From assembly GCA_001792895.1 (NCBI GenBank), contig MARA01000011.1:434001-498000 (forward strand): 64,000 bases of DNA, in the 5' to 3' direction. This DNA is from Lentinus brumalis. Its lineage: Eukaryota > Basidiomycota > Agaricomycetes > Polyporales > Polyporaceae. Shown here one piece after another: positions 1 to 12,050 of the stretch. Within the stretch, counting starts at the first letter, position 1. Each line of letters starts with the position of its first letter. A program made the position numbers and the translations under genes. Below the pieces are notes generated by a model. The model was given only the letters and a program-made list of their open reading frames with translations. It was not told the origin of the DNA and did not search any database.

Positions 1-446
1 ATCGAATATCGAACATCGGGAAAGGACGGCGAAATCGTGGGAGTAGGTAGACTTGCAAGGCGCGACGTGCGCATAGAACGAGTGTGTGTGGGAGTCCGGG
101 GTGCAAAATTACACGGATAATAGGAATAAAAAGAACAAGACGAGACAAGGCAAGATCGAAGGAGTGACAATCGTGGAAGGAGAGTGACAAAGAGTGTGAG
201 AGAGGGCGTCCCACGCGACGCGATGTTTCAGACCCGGCCGGTCTATCGACCGAGAGCGACCAAGATAGTGAACAGACAGTGAATACACAGATGCGGATGC
301 GGATGCGAGTGAGCGAGGAGAGACGGACACATAGACAGGACCAAGACATGAAAGCGTCCGTGCACGCACCCTACTCGTATGGATGCGCCGCATAACCATC
401 CGAGACCTTGCAGTGTGATGTAGACATGAAAGGTCGTCGTGGACAT
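1..446. other. Downstream intergenic stretch, no gene seen
   Basis: This lies 3' of the gene that ends at 447. Its short open frames lack coding-like composition and splice structure. Nothing recognisable is present apart from short GATGCG repeats near 290-305. Confidence 0.5.
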
Positions 447-3337
447 TTAGGTACCACTTGCGAAGCGCGAGCCGACGCCGGTGCGGGCGCGGGGCCTATT
501 TACGACCCCGCCGACCTTGACACCCGCCTTCTTGAGCCCCTCGAGCGTCCTGCCGTTCCCAGTGTCTTCGTGAGCGGGAAGGTGGCCGGAGCCGCCGCGC
601 CCACAGGCAGCGCAGTACTCGCTCTGTCCATCCACGGCACGTAGCTCCTCCACCTCCGCCTTGAGGTCTCGCACCTGACCCTCAAGCTCCCAGATCTGGC
701 GTTGCCACATCCGGCGCGACGAGAGTATCTGCTCCTGCAATGCCTGGATGACGCTCGACTGATCGCGATCATCCTGCGCGATAGAGATGTGGTGACCCGA
801 CTTCTCGTCGCTCGAGCGGCCGCCGTAAGGCGACTTCATCCCAGGGAAGTCCGGGCTGAGTGGGGAGATCGCAGTGGTCGCAGTCGTTGGCGTGCCAGTG
901 TCGGCCTCGAGCGACGGGCGTGTGCCATCTGTGACGGCCAGCTCCTTAAGCTCGCGCGTAAAGAGCGTGGACATGGGCCGGACGCTGAGCCCGATGAAGT
1001 CCGTCTTGGACGGCGGTGCGCTGCTCGGCGACGATCCATTCGACCGGAAGTCTGCACGGTTTACCGCCGTGGTAGGAGTGAGATGGTGGTGGTGCGTCAG
1101 ATCGCTTGACGAGCCCGCGGACAACGGTGCGGTGTAGGGCGCCTTCACAGTCAGATTCATCGACGGCGAAGTTGTCACAATCGACAACTCGGGCACCTTT
1201 CGACGAGCACTCAGTTGTTGTTGCTCTCGTGTGCCGCCCGACGCCGACGACGATGACCCAGATGAGGACTCGGGAGGCGAATCCGCGGAAGATCCGGAGC
1301 CAAAGCCATCATATCCGCCCGAATCGCCGAGAACACTGGGAGACAACGAAGGGACGGGGACTCGGTGGACAGACGACGCTTGGCGCGGTCGAGTGTATTG
1401 TAGCGGCGGCGGCGGCGCGAAGGTATCAGTGGGATACATAGGTACCGGTGGCGGCGGAGAGCTCGGTGAGACACGCTCCTTGCCGTTGAACAGACGCATG
1501 AACCCGCTCTTCTTCCTGTTCACTTGCCTCGGTGGACCGCTGATAGGAGAGTCGCCTGGCCCCCGTGGAAGCTCGATCGTACTCCTGCCGGCCTTCCCGC
1601 CTGCGCTACTCGACCGCGCACGCCCTTGAGAGCGTTGCGGGTCGAGATCCGTCTCCAGCACTAGTGGCCTCGACGGCCCGCCGTATGGACTCGAGATTGT
1701 CGCGTGCGCGGTCTGACTGCGCGCCCGCTCCCTCGCTTGCGCCTGGGCCTCCTCGAGAGAGATTAGTTTCAACGCCCCGCCCGCGTTCTCCCAAGCGTTG
1801 ATGCCGCCCATGGCGGTGTCACGCTTTCGACTCCGAGCTAAGGGACTCATCGCACTTGCAGGGGTGATCGGCGACTGAGTGTAGCCATTGAGCTTCCCGA
1901 GCGCCTCTGGATGAAGCGCGGACTTATCGACCGGCATGGGAGAGGAAATGCCGATGCTCCGTTGAGAGGAAGTGGAGTTGTTGAGACTGGGGTTCACGGA
2001 GGTCATCGAGGTCCCGGGCGTCATCGAGAACGTCGTGGTCGAACGGAACTGCGACACGCTGCTGCTGGGGGTAGTGTCCGTGAGCGTCGCGTTCGAGTCG
2101 CCCCTGATGGCACCGAACGACATCTGGTTCGGGGATGGCAGAGGCAGGTCGTCGATCATGCGAGCAAGGTCCGGGTTGGCGTACGGGTGGCTGTATTCAT
2201 GCTGAGGTCCTGAACTGGTAGAGGAGCGTCCGAGCAGCGAGCTATCGTCCCGATAGGAGTCCCCGTAGGGCGGCGTCGCCATGCGCGATACGGGAGAGGC
2301 ATGTGACGGCGAGCGAACATCGTTGAGACCGACGTTCGAGGGAGTGCGGGAGCGCAGGCGAGGCAGGGAGAGCTTGTCGCGGAGGGAATGGGGCGACTGC
2401 TGCACACCCAACGAGGTCGACGACATGGAGGCTTGAGCGAGCGCACTGTAGCAACATGATTAGTACCGTGAACTTCGGAACAGGTTCGCGGCGTGCACCG
2501 GCAGGAAACATGGCAGTGAAAGGGATGATGAGTCCCCAGAAGGGGTCAAGTTACGCTGCTTGAGGTCATGATGGCCCGGCAAACTACGGAACCTTGACCT
2601 CCTCCTGGACAAACACGTCCCTACCACCGACAGGTGATTCTCCGGATGCACGTCGTGATCAAGTGTTGCAGGTACGTACGCGAGGGCTCCGTTGGCGGAG
2701 AGATTGGATGCGGCATCAAAGGACTGCTTGCCCTTGGCACTGCCGGAACGGGAGGACTCGTTGCTTGGTCGGGGCTCGTTGCTGGTTTGTTTGGAGAGCG
2801 GCCAGCCCTTCTTGGCGGTGTATGCCTTCTCCCTGGAACGCCTCGGGGGCTCGTCGACGACGCTCTTCGCGTCCGCCTCGTCTTCTTCCCAAGGCGCCGG
2901 GGAGTGGAAGCGCATTTTGGGACCGATGCTCACCGTGGGCAGCTCGTCTTCATCCTCCGTCGGCGAGTCGTCGTCGTCGCGCAGGCTGTTGAGGTCGGCG
3001 GAAGAGCGGGGATCGTCGTCGAGGTCGAGGCTGCTTGCATTGGGGATAGCGAGGCGTTCTCGTCGGATATAGGGGAGCGGGGTGAGTCTGAGATGGAAGG
3101 ACTGTATACCTTGGGGCTCTGGGGGAAGCGGAAGGAGTGGGTGTTCCCGTCGAGCGTCGGGCGGTCTGGCGGACGTGGGGAGAAGTGGGCATGGCTGTAG
3201 ACAGAGGGCGAGTCTGAGAACTCGGAGAGGGAGGGGTAGCGGCCATGGAGGTCTGCGCGGGCGGCACGCTGGCCGAGGAGTTCCTTGAGATGGTCGTCGT
3301 GCGCGCGGAAGTCGACGGGGGTGTTCATGACGTTCAT
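447..3337 (-). CDS. Unrecognised Ser/Pro-rich protein with C-terminal coiled coil; reading frame broken once
   Basis: I do not recognise the family. Two open frames can be spliced into one gene. Exon 1 runs 3337-2680 (start MNVMNTPVDF). A 234-nt intron follows, with donor GTACGT at 2679 and acceptor CTACAG ending at 2446 behind a CTAAT branch site. Exon 2 is 2445-447. The product is about 885 aa. It is low in complexity and Ser/Pro-rich, with an acidic stretch (SPTEDEDELP), a basic KKSGFMRLFNGKE motif about two thirds along, and near the C-terminus a predicted coiled coil (QALQEQILSSRRMWQRQIWE) followed by a CAACG pair. Exon 1 must drop back one base near 3042-3045, at a CCCC run, to stay coding; no intron there gives the right phase. 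I infer a one-base assembly deletion or a real frameshift. The start at 3337 is the first ATG of the coding-like frame; an upstream exon is possible. Confidence 0.6.
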
Positions 3338-4152
3338 CAGACGGCCAGAGCTGGGACCGCGGGGAGGGGACGGGGGACGGGGGACGGGGAGGGACAGCGA
3401 GCCGGTGGCCAGAGTCGACGGACTCGGTGAGGGCAGCAGACAGCAGCAGTTTAGCTCCTGGCTTCTGACAAACATAAATCAACAACCGCTCGGTTCCGTT
3501 TGCCCATGTCTCCCGCCCCGCCGGCCTCCAGGTTCTCATCAGACGAGCAACTAGCCTCAATTTGGGCTCCTTATCAGAACCCTTCGCGTCTCGCACACCC
3601 GCTCGTTCTCACCGCACCACGTCTCGTCGACATCGAGGGTACGAGCTAAAGCAGCGTGCACCTCAAAGTCAGTATACGCCACACACGATCGTCGACATAT
3701 GCACAGTCGTAGGCGGCGCATGGGAGGCGTGCAAACCAGGACCGTCGGTGAATGCAGCCACCATGTAGAGTACATGTCATTGCGGCCCTGGCATCTCATG
3801 ATATCATCACCGCGAACGCCCTCGGTGCACACAGGCGGTGAGCATTCCCAGCAGCTGCATGATTGCCTGTGTCTGTCTGAACCCTTTGCTCGTCGCGGCG
3901 GTCGTCGACAGCCAGCGCGGATGCAATCGTTGAACACTGGAACACTGTGGCAGACTGTGGATCCGGAGGACTTGTGGCCAGTGCGAAATGAGTCTGACCG
4001 ACGCCACCACTGTTACGCCGCCGGATTGGTCTCATCAAGATCTCTTTTTCGTGCCACGTGCAGATTGCATCGGCGATCCCATCTCTCCCCACCCTCAGTT
4101 GAGCCTCCTCGCCGTCTTGCGCTCTGCCTTCAAACTCGAAAATCCCCAAGTC
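3338..4152. other. Divergent promoter region between the coiled-coil gene and CGR1
   Basis: About 815 bases separate two divergently transcribed genes. The first part (3352-3400 on the plus strand) is a G-rich run of GGGGAC-like units that could be 5' UTR of the minus-strand gene. No other gene is supported; the overlapping frames read as noise. Confidence 0.4.
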
Positions 4153-4815
4153 ATGTCTGAGCCAGAAACTGTGTCCCTTTCTGCTCCACAATCGACTGCT
4201 GCTGCCGCTGCCACGTCTCCTGAGCAGTCTTCAGCGCGCCCACTAGCCCAGACGTCCGGCGGTCGTGTCTCTGGGAAGACATGGAAGGTCCACAAAGCAG
4301 CGACCGTGTACGTATGCCACCTCGGTCTCCCAGCTCTGTCAAAGCTCACAAATCGTTACCAGGCGGTCTCTGCTTCCTGAAGGTCTCAAGACAAAGAAGT
4401 GGGAGGATCGGATGGAGAAGACAAAGAAGGCTCAGGCGATCAAGAAACTCGAGGCGGAACTGAAGGAGGAGAAATTAGCAGAGGCTCAGCGGTGCGTTCT
4501 CTCCCTGCATGGCGTCTCCATTCATCGGCGTGACGCTGATCTGTCGCGGGTGGCCGGGCACAGGCGCAAGGAGATCACGATGGAGCGCAAGAAGGCTGCT
4601 GAAGAGCGGCGCAGACTAGAGGAGGACAAGGCAAAGGTGCGCACTGAACTCGACCTCGAACTCCGGCACTCTCGCTTTCTATCACCGCATCCTCGCGCTC
4701 CGCCATGTCTCGGAACCCGTCAACAGTCAACTCACGCGTTATATTACAGATGGGCGCACGCAAGGCTGCCAGGCTGCGCCGCAGGGCAGGGCGCACTAAG
4801 AAAATCAATCATTGA
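4153..4815 (+). CDS. CGR1: rRNA-processing protein Cgr1
   Basis: Cgr1 is a small basic nucleolar protein needed for 60S subunit assembly and pre-rRNA processing. Four exons join in phase: 4153-4307, 4363-4491, 4564-4636 and 4750-4815, giving 140 aa. The N-terminal 40 residues are Ala/Ser-rich linker. The core is typical of the family: GKTWKVHKAAT, then LKTKKWEDRMEKTKKAQAIK, a Glu/Lys helix (KLEAELKEEKLAEAQRRKEI), MERKKAAEERRRLEEDKAK, and the basic tail GARKAARLRRRAGRTKKINH. The length is normal for the family. All introns have GTRNGT or GTGCGC donors and YAG acceptors. The start is the first ATG of the frame that runs directly into the conserved core. Confidence 0.9.
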
Positions 4816-5247
4816 CCCACTCAGCGGATGCGCCACCTTTTTAGGTCGTGTTCCGCCCTTCCATGCGCCATGTGTGTCTTCTTGCGATTGATACATTGAT
4901 ACATGCGATTCTGAGCATTGGTACAGCGCCAGTGACGTGCATTGCATCGTCGTTCGCGGGCTGGTCAGGATCGTCGCAAGGGTTGCAGGATCCCCATTTA
5001 GTGGTTTCCTGCCTAAGCCACGGACGCCGAGACGCGTCACCCTGGGTCTCCGTTCAGTGCACTCTCATGGTGCGTGTAGAGCCTGGTGTTACCATGATGA
5101 TGCTACGTACCCTCGATGCTCTGGCTATACCCAATGTATCAGTAATATACGAGCATATGAAAAGCTAGCAGCCAGGTACGATAGAGCGAGCACGACCAAG
5201 AACACTTCAAGCGACTCAACAACCTGTGACCACCTAAGACATGCGAA
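4816..5247. other. Intergenic space between convergent CGR1 and VPS18
   Basis: These 432 bases lie between two 3' ends. I see no coding-like frame or repeat, so it is presumably 3' UTR and terminator sequence for both genes. Confidence 0.4.
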
Positions 5248-8200
5248 TCAGAGGTCCCAGCTGGCATCCACCTCGCCATGTTGCACAAACGGCTTGTCCA
5301 AACCGGCAACAACGCTCTCACACAGCGGGCACGTCGCCGCCAACACGTCCTCCAACTCCCGTCTCATCCGCTCCACCCTCTCCGCGTCCTTCTCGCTCGC
5401 GTCCCGCTTCGCGCCCCCGAATCCGATGCCCGGGATCCACCCCGCGGGCGCAGTGACGAGGTTCGCGAGCGACTCGGGGATGATCAGGTCGCGCAGGCGG
5501 TCGCCCGCAGACAGAACGCTCCGCCCGAAGGCGTTCGCGCCCCGGGCCCCGGTGGCGATTCCCGGCACGCCGAAGTTCGCGGAGAGCAGTGTCCGCTGCG
5601 TGGATGGGTTCCGTGCGGGGTGCGTGCCCGGGTTGGAGATGAGGGAGGGGTTCGTGATCGTGGAGCGGTCGATGGCGGTCGTCTGCGAGATCTTCATAAG
5701 CTCGGTCTGGAGGGCGAGAATGCGCCGGAGCGCGTGGGCGGGGAGGAACTCCTTAGTCTGTAAGGCACAAGAACGCAGAGGCACCACGGGTGGTCAGTTA
5801 GGCATCCGGCAATGTGGCACGCAGAAGGTTGACCGACGGAGATGAGGGTGTGGGTGGGAGTTAGCAACGCACTCGACAACGGGAAGGGAGGACGTACCAG
5901 ACCGATCAGACAGTCCGCATGGAAGGCGTGGTGGCACGGGAAGACGTAGAACTGGCGGGTCATGAGCGCGAGGGCGCAGTGCGCGCACTTCTCTGTGGCG
6001 TCCACGGTGATGAAGCGCTTCTGGAGGGCCGCGATGTCCTGCTTGATGGCCTCTGCGTTCTTCGTCGCCTCGTCCATCTCGGCCTTGAGCTCATCAATGT
6101 GCGCCGAGTAGCCTTCTAGGGCAGTGCAGATCTCGTCCTTGAAGTCGTCGATGACCACGAAGTCGGGGAAGAACGGCAGGATGTCCTCGATCTTGAGGAG
6201 ATCTGTGTTCTCGAGGAAGCGCATCGCCCTGTGAGTGACAGCGATGCATCAGTCGCTTGAACTTCTCTTCAACGTCGGGACGAGATGGATAATAGAAGAT
6301 GACGGAACATGGAAGATGGACAGGCCATGACGGGACACGGAACGAGAAGATGGAGACGCACATCTTGATATCCTGCTTGTCTTGGACCACATACTTCGCG
6401 ATCTTGAGCCAAAGCTTCTTGCGAAGCTGGTCGTCGTCCTCCGGCATGTCCGCGTTGATCTTGGCGAGCTCCAAGTCACCCTTCTCGAGCGCCAGGTCCA
6501 CACTGTTCTCCCATAGTCCCATCTTGGAGTAGATGTGCACGCAGGGCTGCGTGCGCCCGCCCTGTTTGCACAGCCGCAGGGCGTAGTCGAGATCGTAGTA
6601 TGGCTTCCCTGTAAGCGGATCTGACGGCGCAGTGGAGAGGAAGCGGAGAAGAGGCCCGTCGTCATCTGGGTGGCCCGGAGACGTCGACGAGGCAGATGAT
6701 GTCGGTGTGGAGGCATAGAAGGTGATCATGAGGTTGTGAATTGTGGGCGAGGTGTTGCCTTGCTCGAAGATGACATGGTTGAGGTACCGCACAGCGTGGT
6801 TAGGCGACAGTGGGTCGCGAGGCGCATGCTGCAGTCGTAGGAGAGCGGGCACGAGACGTAGGGGATCCAGTGCACGCTGACGAAGCCATGAATCGACAGT
6901 CTCCTTTGGCGCTTGTCGCATAAGAACCGGCGCGAAGCGGTAGTACAGCTCAAGGTTAGACTGAATGGAACATCGACGTCAACAACGGGATAGACGTGCT
7001 GGAAAGTATGGAACTCGCCTGTCTAGTGATGATATCGATCGCCTTCGTCCACTCTTCTTCCATGATCCAATGCTCGACGACGCGCTCGAAGTCGCCGACC
7101 ACTGTCGCATAGTGCAGGTACATATCCGTGCGACCATGGCCCTGGATGAGCTCGTACACAGTCTTCAGATCGAGATCGGCCTGGGACGTCGCTTTCAGTT
7201 TATGCGCCAAACTAAACAAGGACACAGTGTCTACCTTGTAAGTCTCAAAGAAGTGACGTAAGTCATCTTCGAGGATAGCGCGCTCGGCAAGCAGGTTATC
7301 AACGTCTTGTGAGACAGACTCAGAAGCGACCAGGTCGTCCAGCTCGTTACACTTGCTGAGGTAGAACTCAACCAACCACGTCGCGAGCATCATCCGCTGG
7401 GACAGATCCTTGAGACTACTTGAGCAGGTTTCCCATATGACACTAGGTGACCTCACTTACTGTCCTACGAGTTCGTTCCAGACGCGAGATGAGATATGAA
7501 CGAAGAGCATCCCGTTCGCCAGCGTCTAAGAATTTGAGTGTGACCTCCTCGAACGACACGGAACATTGAGCATAACACTGAGCCGCTTGGAAGTAACGGC
7601 CTTCGTTGAAGAAAGCCTGTGCTTGTGCAGACATGATCTGGTCTCGTTGAGGCGCACTCTACGACCGGAATGAGCAGGACACTGCAAGAGGCTGCGTGAT
7701 GCGCTTACGGTGGCATATTGAAGAGCAGCGTCGTACTTGCCCTTCTCGAGATAAATCTTCCAAACGTCACGATGCTCGTTGGTTACACCAATCTCCCATA
7801 TTGACTGGTCAGTGTACACCCAATATGTCTTGCGTACAGGGTCGGCGGTGAGACCTCGGACTTGCTCGTTCGGTTTCTGATGTATTCAAATCGTGAAAAC
7901 CCCCAACATGCCGCATAGTGTGAGAGAGCTCACCAACGGAAGCAATTCTTCGTATGCAAGTTGCTCGTTCAAGTTCGAGATCCCAAGGACACGATCTCGA
8001 TAAAGCAGCAGGAAGTGGAACTCCGTAAGTGACATGGATATCGGCACTGTGCTGGAAGCAGTGTTCTGCTGTGTGGGGGAGAGCGACGGCGAGGAGGCAA
8101 CGATCGGATAGGGAAGTAGTTGAGCACCGTCAATGAGGTCATCGGAGGTAGACTCGAAGTCAAGGTTACCGTGGTAGATACCAGCGGCTGTAATGGGCTC

Positions 8201-9324
8201 AGTCGAACGCCAGATGGTAGGGCCCTCGACGCTCACCGTTCATCCATGCCACTGACCGCGGCAGCGAGTAAGCCTGGTCGGCGTTGGGGCTGTATACGTG
8301 CAACTCAGAGTAGTCCACGTTGCCAGGTAGCTCCACAATCTCTTCGAGAAGTCAGGACTTCATGCGGGCGTACATATCTATGCTAAACGCGACTCACTCG
8401 GTGCAGTATCTCTGTAGCTCCCAAACAAGGCTGAGAACACCCGTCCGCCATCCTCTGACCGCCTGTCCGGAACACCAACAAACTGGTATATTCGGGTAGC
8501 CGTAGTGACCAGGACAAGGGCTTTCCTGACGTCCAGTGGAGGGAACATGTCGAACTTCAGGCCAGTGACCGGATGGCGCTCCGGAAGGGTAAAGACAGGC
8601 TGGAGGTACCTCTCCTGAGACTTGAAGAAGTCTTCCTCTGCGTCGAGAACCGCCTCGTAGATGGTCCCATTGCGTGCACCGATGAGCATTTCCCGTGTGG
8701 ACGTCGAATGCGCGGATGACAGTAAAGCGGCCTTGTTCCATGCCACGCTCTCAATGATCATCTTGAAGCTCTTCAACTGTCTCGGTTTCTTCCAGCCCCG
8801 GTAGAAGTACCAGTTCTCGCCCTGCATGGACGTGACCAGTAGGTGTCTGCCCGAAGGATCGAGAAACAGCTTGTAGATAGTGAATTCAGTCGGTTTCCGG
8901 GGTATTTGTATGCGAATGAATTGCTCTGCGCGAGAGAGCTCAATCTGGATGATGAGGTTGTTCGCCAGGCCCATGTACAACGAGTCGGAAGACACGACCA
9001 ATGAAACCAGGGGTGCGGATAGTGGACACTGGACTTCGCCCAGCTGGAAGATGGGAGCCGCGGGAGGGGCAACGTCTATCTGATCCTGAGGAGAGTTGCA
9101 ACGCTTGTCTGCGCGGTACAAGGGTCAGACGCACCTGGTAAACGTCCGCACGAGCATCATCCTGGTCATATGGCGAAGGCTCGAATCCCTCATATTGGAG
9201 TGGTGGAAGGGAGCCTTGGGCTCGACCAGAGCCAGAAGCTGGGGCGGAGGCATGCTCTACGTCTACGAACTTGATCAGACGGTTCCGCAAGCAAGTGACG
9301 AAGAGGCGTACAGTCGTCAAACAT
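5248..9324 (-). CDS. VPS18: Vacuolar sorting protein Vps18 (Pep3), HOPS/CORVET core
   Basis: Vps18 is a core subunit of the HOPS and CORVET tethering complexes that drive endosome-vacuole fusion. The gene has about eleven exons. The start is a 13-nt micro-exon (9324-9312, MFDD) spliced over a 49-nt intron to 9262, giving MFDDYVEHAS. The N-terminal half is the beta-propeller (GLANNLIIQIELSRAEQFIR, WKKPRQLKSFKMIIESVAWN, ELPGNVDYSELHVY). The middle is alpha-solenoid/clathrin-repeat-like (IWEIGVTNEHRDVWKIYLEK, KMGLWENSVDLALEKGDLEL). A coiled coil (HIDELKAEMDEATKNAEAIK) then precedes a split C-terminal RING: CAHC, FPCHHAFHADC, and after an insert of roughly 100 residues CPLC. This order matches the family. 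The exons I checked join in frame and the gene looks intact. Confidence 0.9.
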
Positions 9325-9549
9325 CGTATGCGCGTGCCGAGAGAAAGTCCTAGCCCCCGGCTGCCAGATTCTATGGGCTTATGTTTTCCGAACGAAGACT
9401 AGACCCGAGCAAGCTGGAGATAGAACAAATCTGAGGCCACAGAGAGCCTGGCCGCGGCCGCAAGGAAGATGGCCTTGCGCAGCGTCAGACTCGCATGGAC
9501 GCGACTGTGCATTGAGCGCCCATCCGAATCCGAGAAAGGCAGATTACAA

Positions 9550-11642
9550 GCGTTGCGGGGCACATTCCGCCGGAATCCGGCGGAATCCGCCGGATGATGG
9601 CGGACGATAGCATCAGTCTTGTTATAAGCCCAGTAATAAGCCCAGTAATAAGGACGGCTTATGCCTCGGGCCGAAAGCACTTCAGCCACGATAACAACAG
9701 CATGCGCATGCCTCTATCAATAAGTACCATGTCCGAATGCCTGCAGGTGGAAGCCGGAACCCTGAAGGCATTCCGGCTTTGCTGGAACGACTGCAAGCCT
9801 GGAGGTGTTCCCGGTCAGAGCAATAACATTGTCCAAGTCACGGTCGACGTGGGCCAGCTGAGCAACAGTTTCAAAATCGGTCATAGTAAGTAAGTACGCA
9901 GTCAATTGTCCGTTACTCACTTACACATCAGAGCGTCCTGATTGTCGGAGCCCCGTCATGGAAGCCTCCAGGGACACCGCATGGCCTGCAGGCCTCCACG
10001 GAAACCTTGAACACCCGAACGCATACGTACAGGCTCTCAGGTAGTATCCGACCAAGAATGACTCAACGATCCGCTTCTGTCAGTAAGAATAGCTTGGTTC
10101 TTTTGTTACGATGTGCTTACCAAAAGCTACAGCGAAAGCCTGAATGGTTTACAAGACTCGGAGGCCTGCAGGCCTCCGGCTTCCCTCGAACAGCTTCAGG
10201 CTTCCGGCTTCCGGGCCAGTCTAAAAGCCTTCGGGCATCCCGTGTCGCCTGCAGGCCTGTGAGTGTCACAATAACCGTCCGGGGTTTGCATGTCTGCAGA
10301 AGTGGTAGAGAGCCATCTATGGGACATTGCAAGCTTCGACGCTGCACTGATTCATTATTGTGACAGTCTCGCTGAGTCGACATGGCCAGTACTTAAGCAG
10401 AACGGACCGTTCACCTCAGGCCGAGTACCACTCACGATGCAACGGTCGCACGATACACGGTGGTCTCTGAAGGAGTGCATCTTGGGGTCGCACAGTCAAT
10501 GCAACGTGCTCAGGTCTTGAATATGGTGCCAGTGGTTCAGTCCGGGCCTGGACATTTACTCTGGGCGATCGCGGTTGGAGCGTGGACATCTGTTTCTTTC
10601 GTCCAAAGACACGTTCAGGCCTGAGGGGATCGCGGAGGCCTGGAGGCTTCCGGGGCTGCAGGAAGGCCGAATGTCTGCAGGCATGAGGGAAAGTACTTTA
10701 CCGGAACTTTGCCTTCGCGTGCAAGCACGCAGCACTCTCTCTCAAGGAATGAGTACTACAGTACTACACAGACAGCGCGGAACTCAAGGTTGCGTACTAA
10801 CTTGTACTTACAGTTGAACTTTACCAGACGGACAAAGCAAGCCTTTGCAATGCTCATCCGAACACAGGAACCCCCGTAGCATGCCCGCAGGCTCTGAGAT
10901 CTGAGGCCTCACACCAGCCGACGTCCTCAACTTGAAGGAGGGTTCAAGTTGTGGCCAAGTGTCGGTATTTTCCATCGTTACATACACTTCCATGAATACT
11001 TACCTCGGAAACTTGCCAGCAGCCTGCAGACCTTCAGCTCTCCGGCTTACCCTGGAGACCTTCAGGTTTCCGGCGTCTCGGTATCAACGAAGGCCTTCAG
11101 TCTAGCCTGCAGGCCTTCCGGCGTCACCAAAAATACCTACTGCCTTCCTACAGGTCTGCGAATTCAGTGAGTCTACGTGCATGTAGTGTAGCGCTGCACT
11201 GACCTTTGCGACAATCCTGCTCGCCGCTCGACACCGTGTACTGTAACTGGCGCAGCTGCATCCTTGGCTGCATCCTGACCGCTTTGAACTTAAGCTAACA
11301 CTCAGCTCGACAGTACAACACGTCTAAGACCGGCCTACAGTCAGGCCTGCCGTCTAACCCGTAAGCACGCCGGCCTGCAGGTCTGTTGAAAGTCCCGGAG
11401 GGTCCGCGGGTGACACCGAACGCCTGCAGGTCCTTGGGTATCTCGGGTAAGTGCTTGGTAAGTGCAGCTGCACAGCAGACAAGGAGTATAAGCATGTTAT
11501 AAGTACTAGTGCTTACCGGACGGACGTTCTCCTTGAGTGCTCTCCGGTGATGGCATCACTACTATCGTTCGCCATCGTCCGCCGGATTCCGTCGGATTCC
11601 GTCGGATTCCGGCGGAATCCGGCGGAATATTCCTCACAACGC
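9550..11642. mobile_element. Putative non-autonomous inverted-repeat element, about 2.1 kb
   Basis: The left end (9550-9616) reads GCGTTG, then a block built of CCGGCGGAATCC units, then GATGGCGGACGATAG. The right end (11558-11642) is its imperfect inverted copy: CTATCGTTCGCCATCGTCC, several CGGATTCCGTCGGATTCCGG units, then CAACGC. The right copy holds more units of the repeat. Between them I find no open frame with coding character and no transposase, only interspersed CCTGCAGG-centred motifs. No clear target-site duplication is visible at these borders, so the exact ends and the transposon class are uncertain. Confidence 0.5.
9740..11430. repeat. Interspersed CCTGCAGG palindromic motifs
   Basis: Seven exact CCTGCAGG octamers occur at 9740, 9985, 10165, 10248, 11106, 11374 and 11423. 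Near-matches lie in between (for example around 9768, 10655, 10675 and 11025). Many are embedded in longer related phrases such as GCCTGCAGGCCTCCGGCTTCC and are followed by GGAAGCC/GGCTTCC. The spacing is irregular, so this is neither a tandem array nor a CRISPR. The motifs are confined to the inverted-repeat-bounded island. Confidence 0.6.
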
Positions 11643-12050
11643 AGGTGTTCTCGAGAAAGGCGGAGCTGTCAGAGTCCTTCAGATTTCAAGGTCATTCACC
11701 TCCAACTCTCATGATGATGTTCATCTTTTGGCAACTCTTGCTTACACGTGGAGGTCAATACCTGGGCTCGGGACAATACCTGGAGTTGGTATGAACTCAC
11801 AGCGGAATGCATCTCCATGCCTGGCAGCTGCCGACCTCGCCTATATGATGGTGTCGTCACCAGACCAGCCTGTGGACGTAGAGCCATCTCTTGATGGATC
11901 AACCGCCTCTCAATGTGCTTCGCGGCTTTAACGGGCTCCGGAGAATAATGCGTAACGCGTCATCCTCGCTACAATCGGCCCGTTCTCACAGGTTCAAGAA
12001 GTACATGAATGGTGTGGGATTCTGCAAGCATCCCCGACGCCTTCAACGAC
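11643..12050. other. Upstream region of the first P450 gene
   Basis: These 408 bases separate the repeat-bounded island from the P450 start. A direct repeat of the form ATACCTGG-x-CGGGACAATACCTGG sits at about 11760-11785. No gene is supported. Confidence 0.35.

Noticed and set aside
2460..3596. Continuous 378-codon minus frame taken as one protein
   Set aside because: Its first half is an out-of-frame reading of the true frame (Pro/Arg/Leu-rich noise) and its end reads through an intron.
9740..11430. CRISPR-like array of CCTGCAGG repeats
   Set aside because: The repeats are too short, irregularly spaced and palindromic in a eukaryotic genome; no cas genes.
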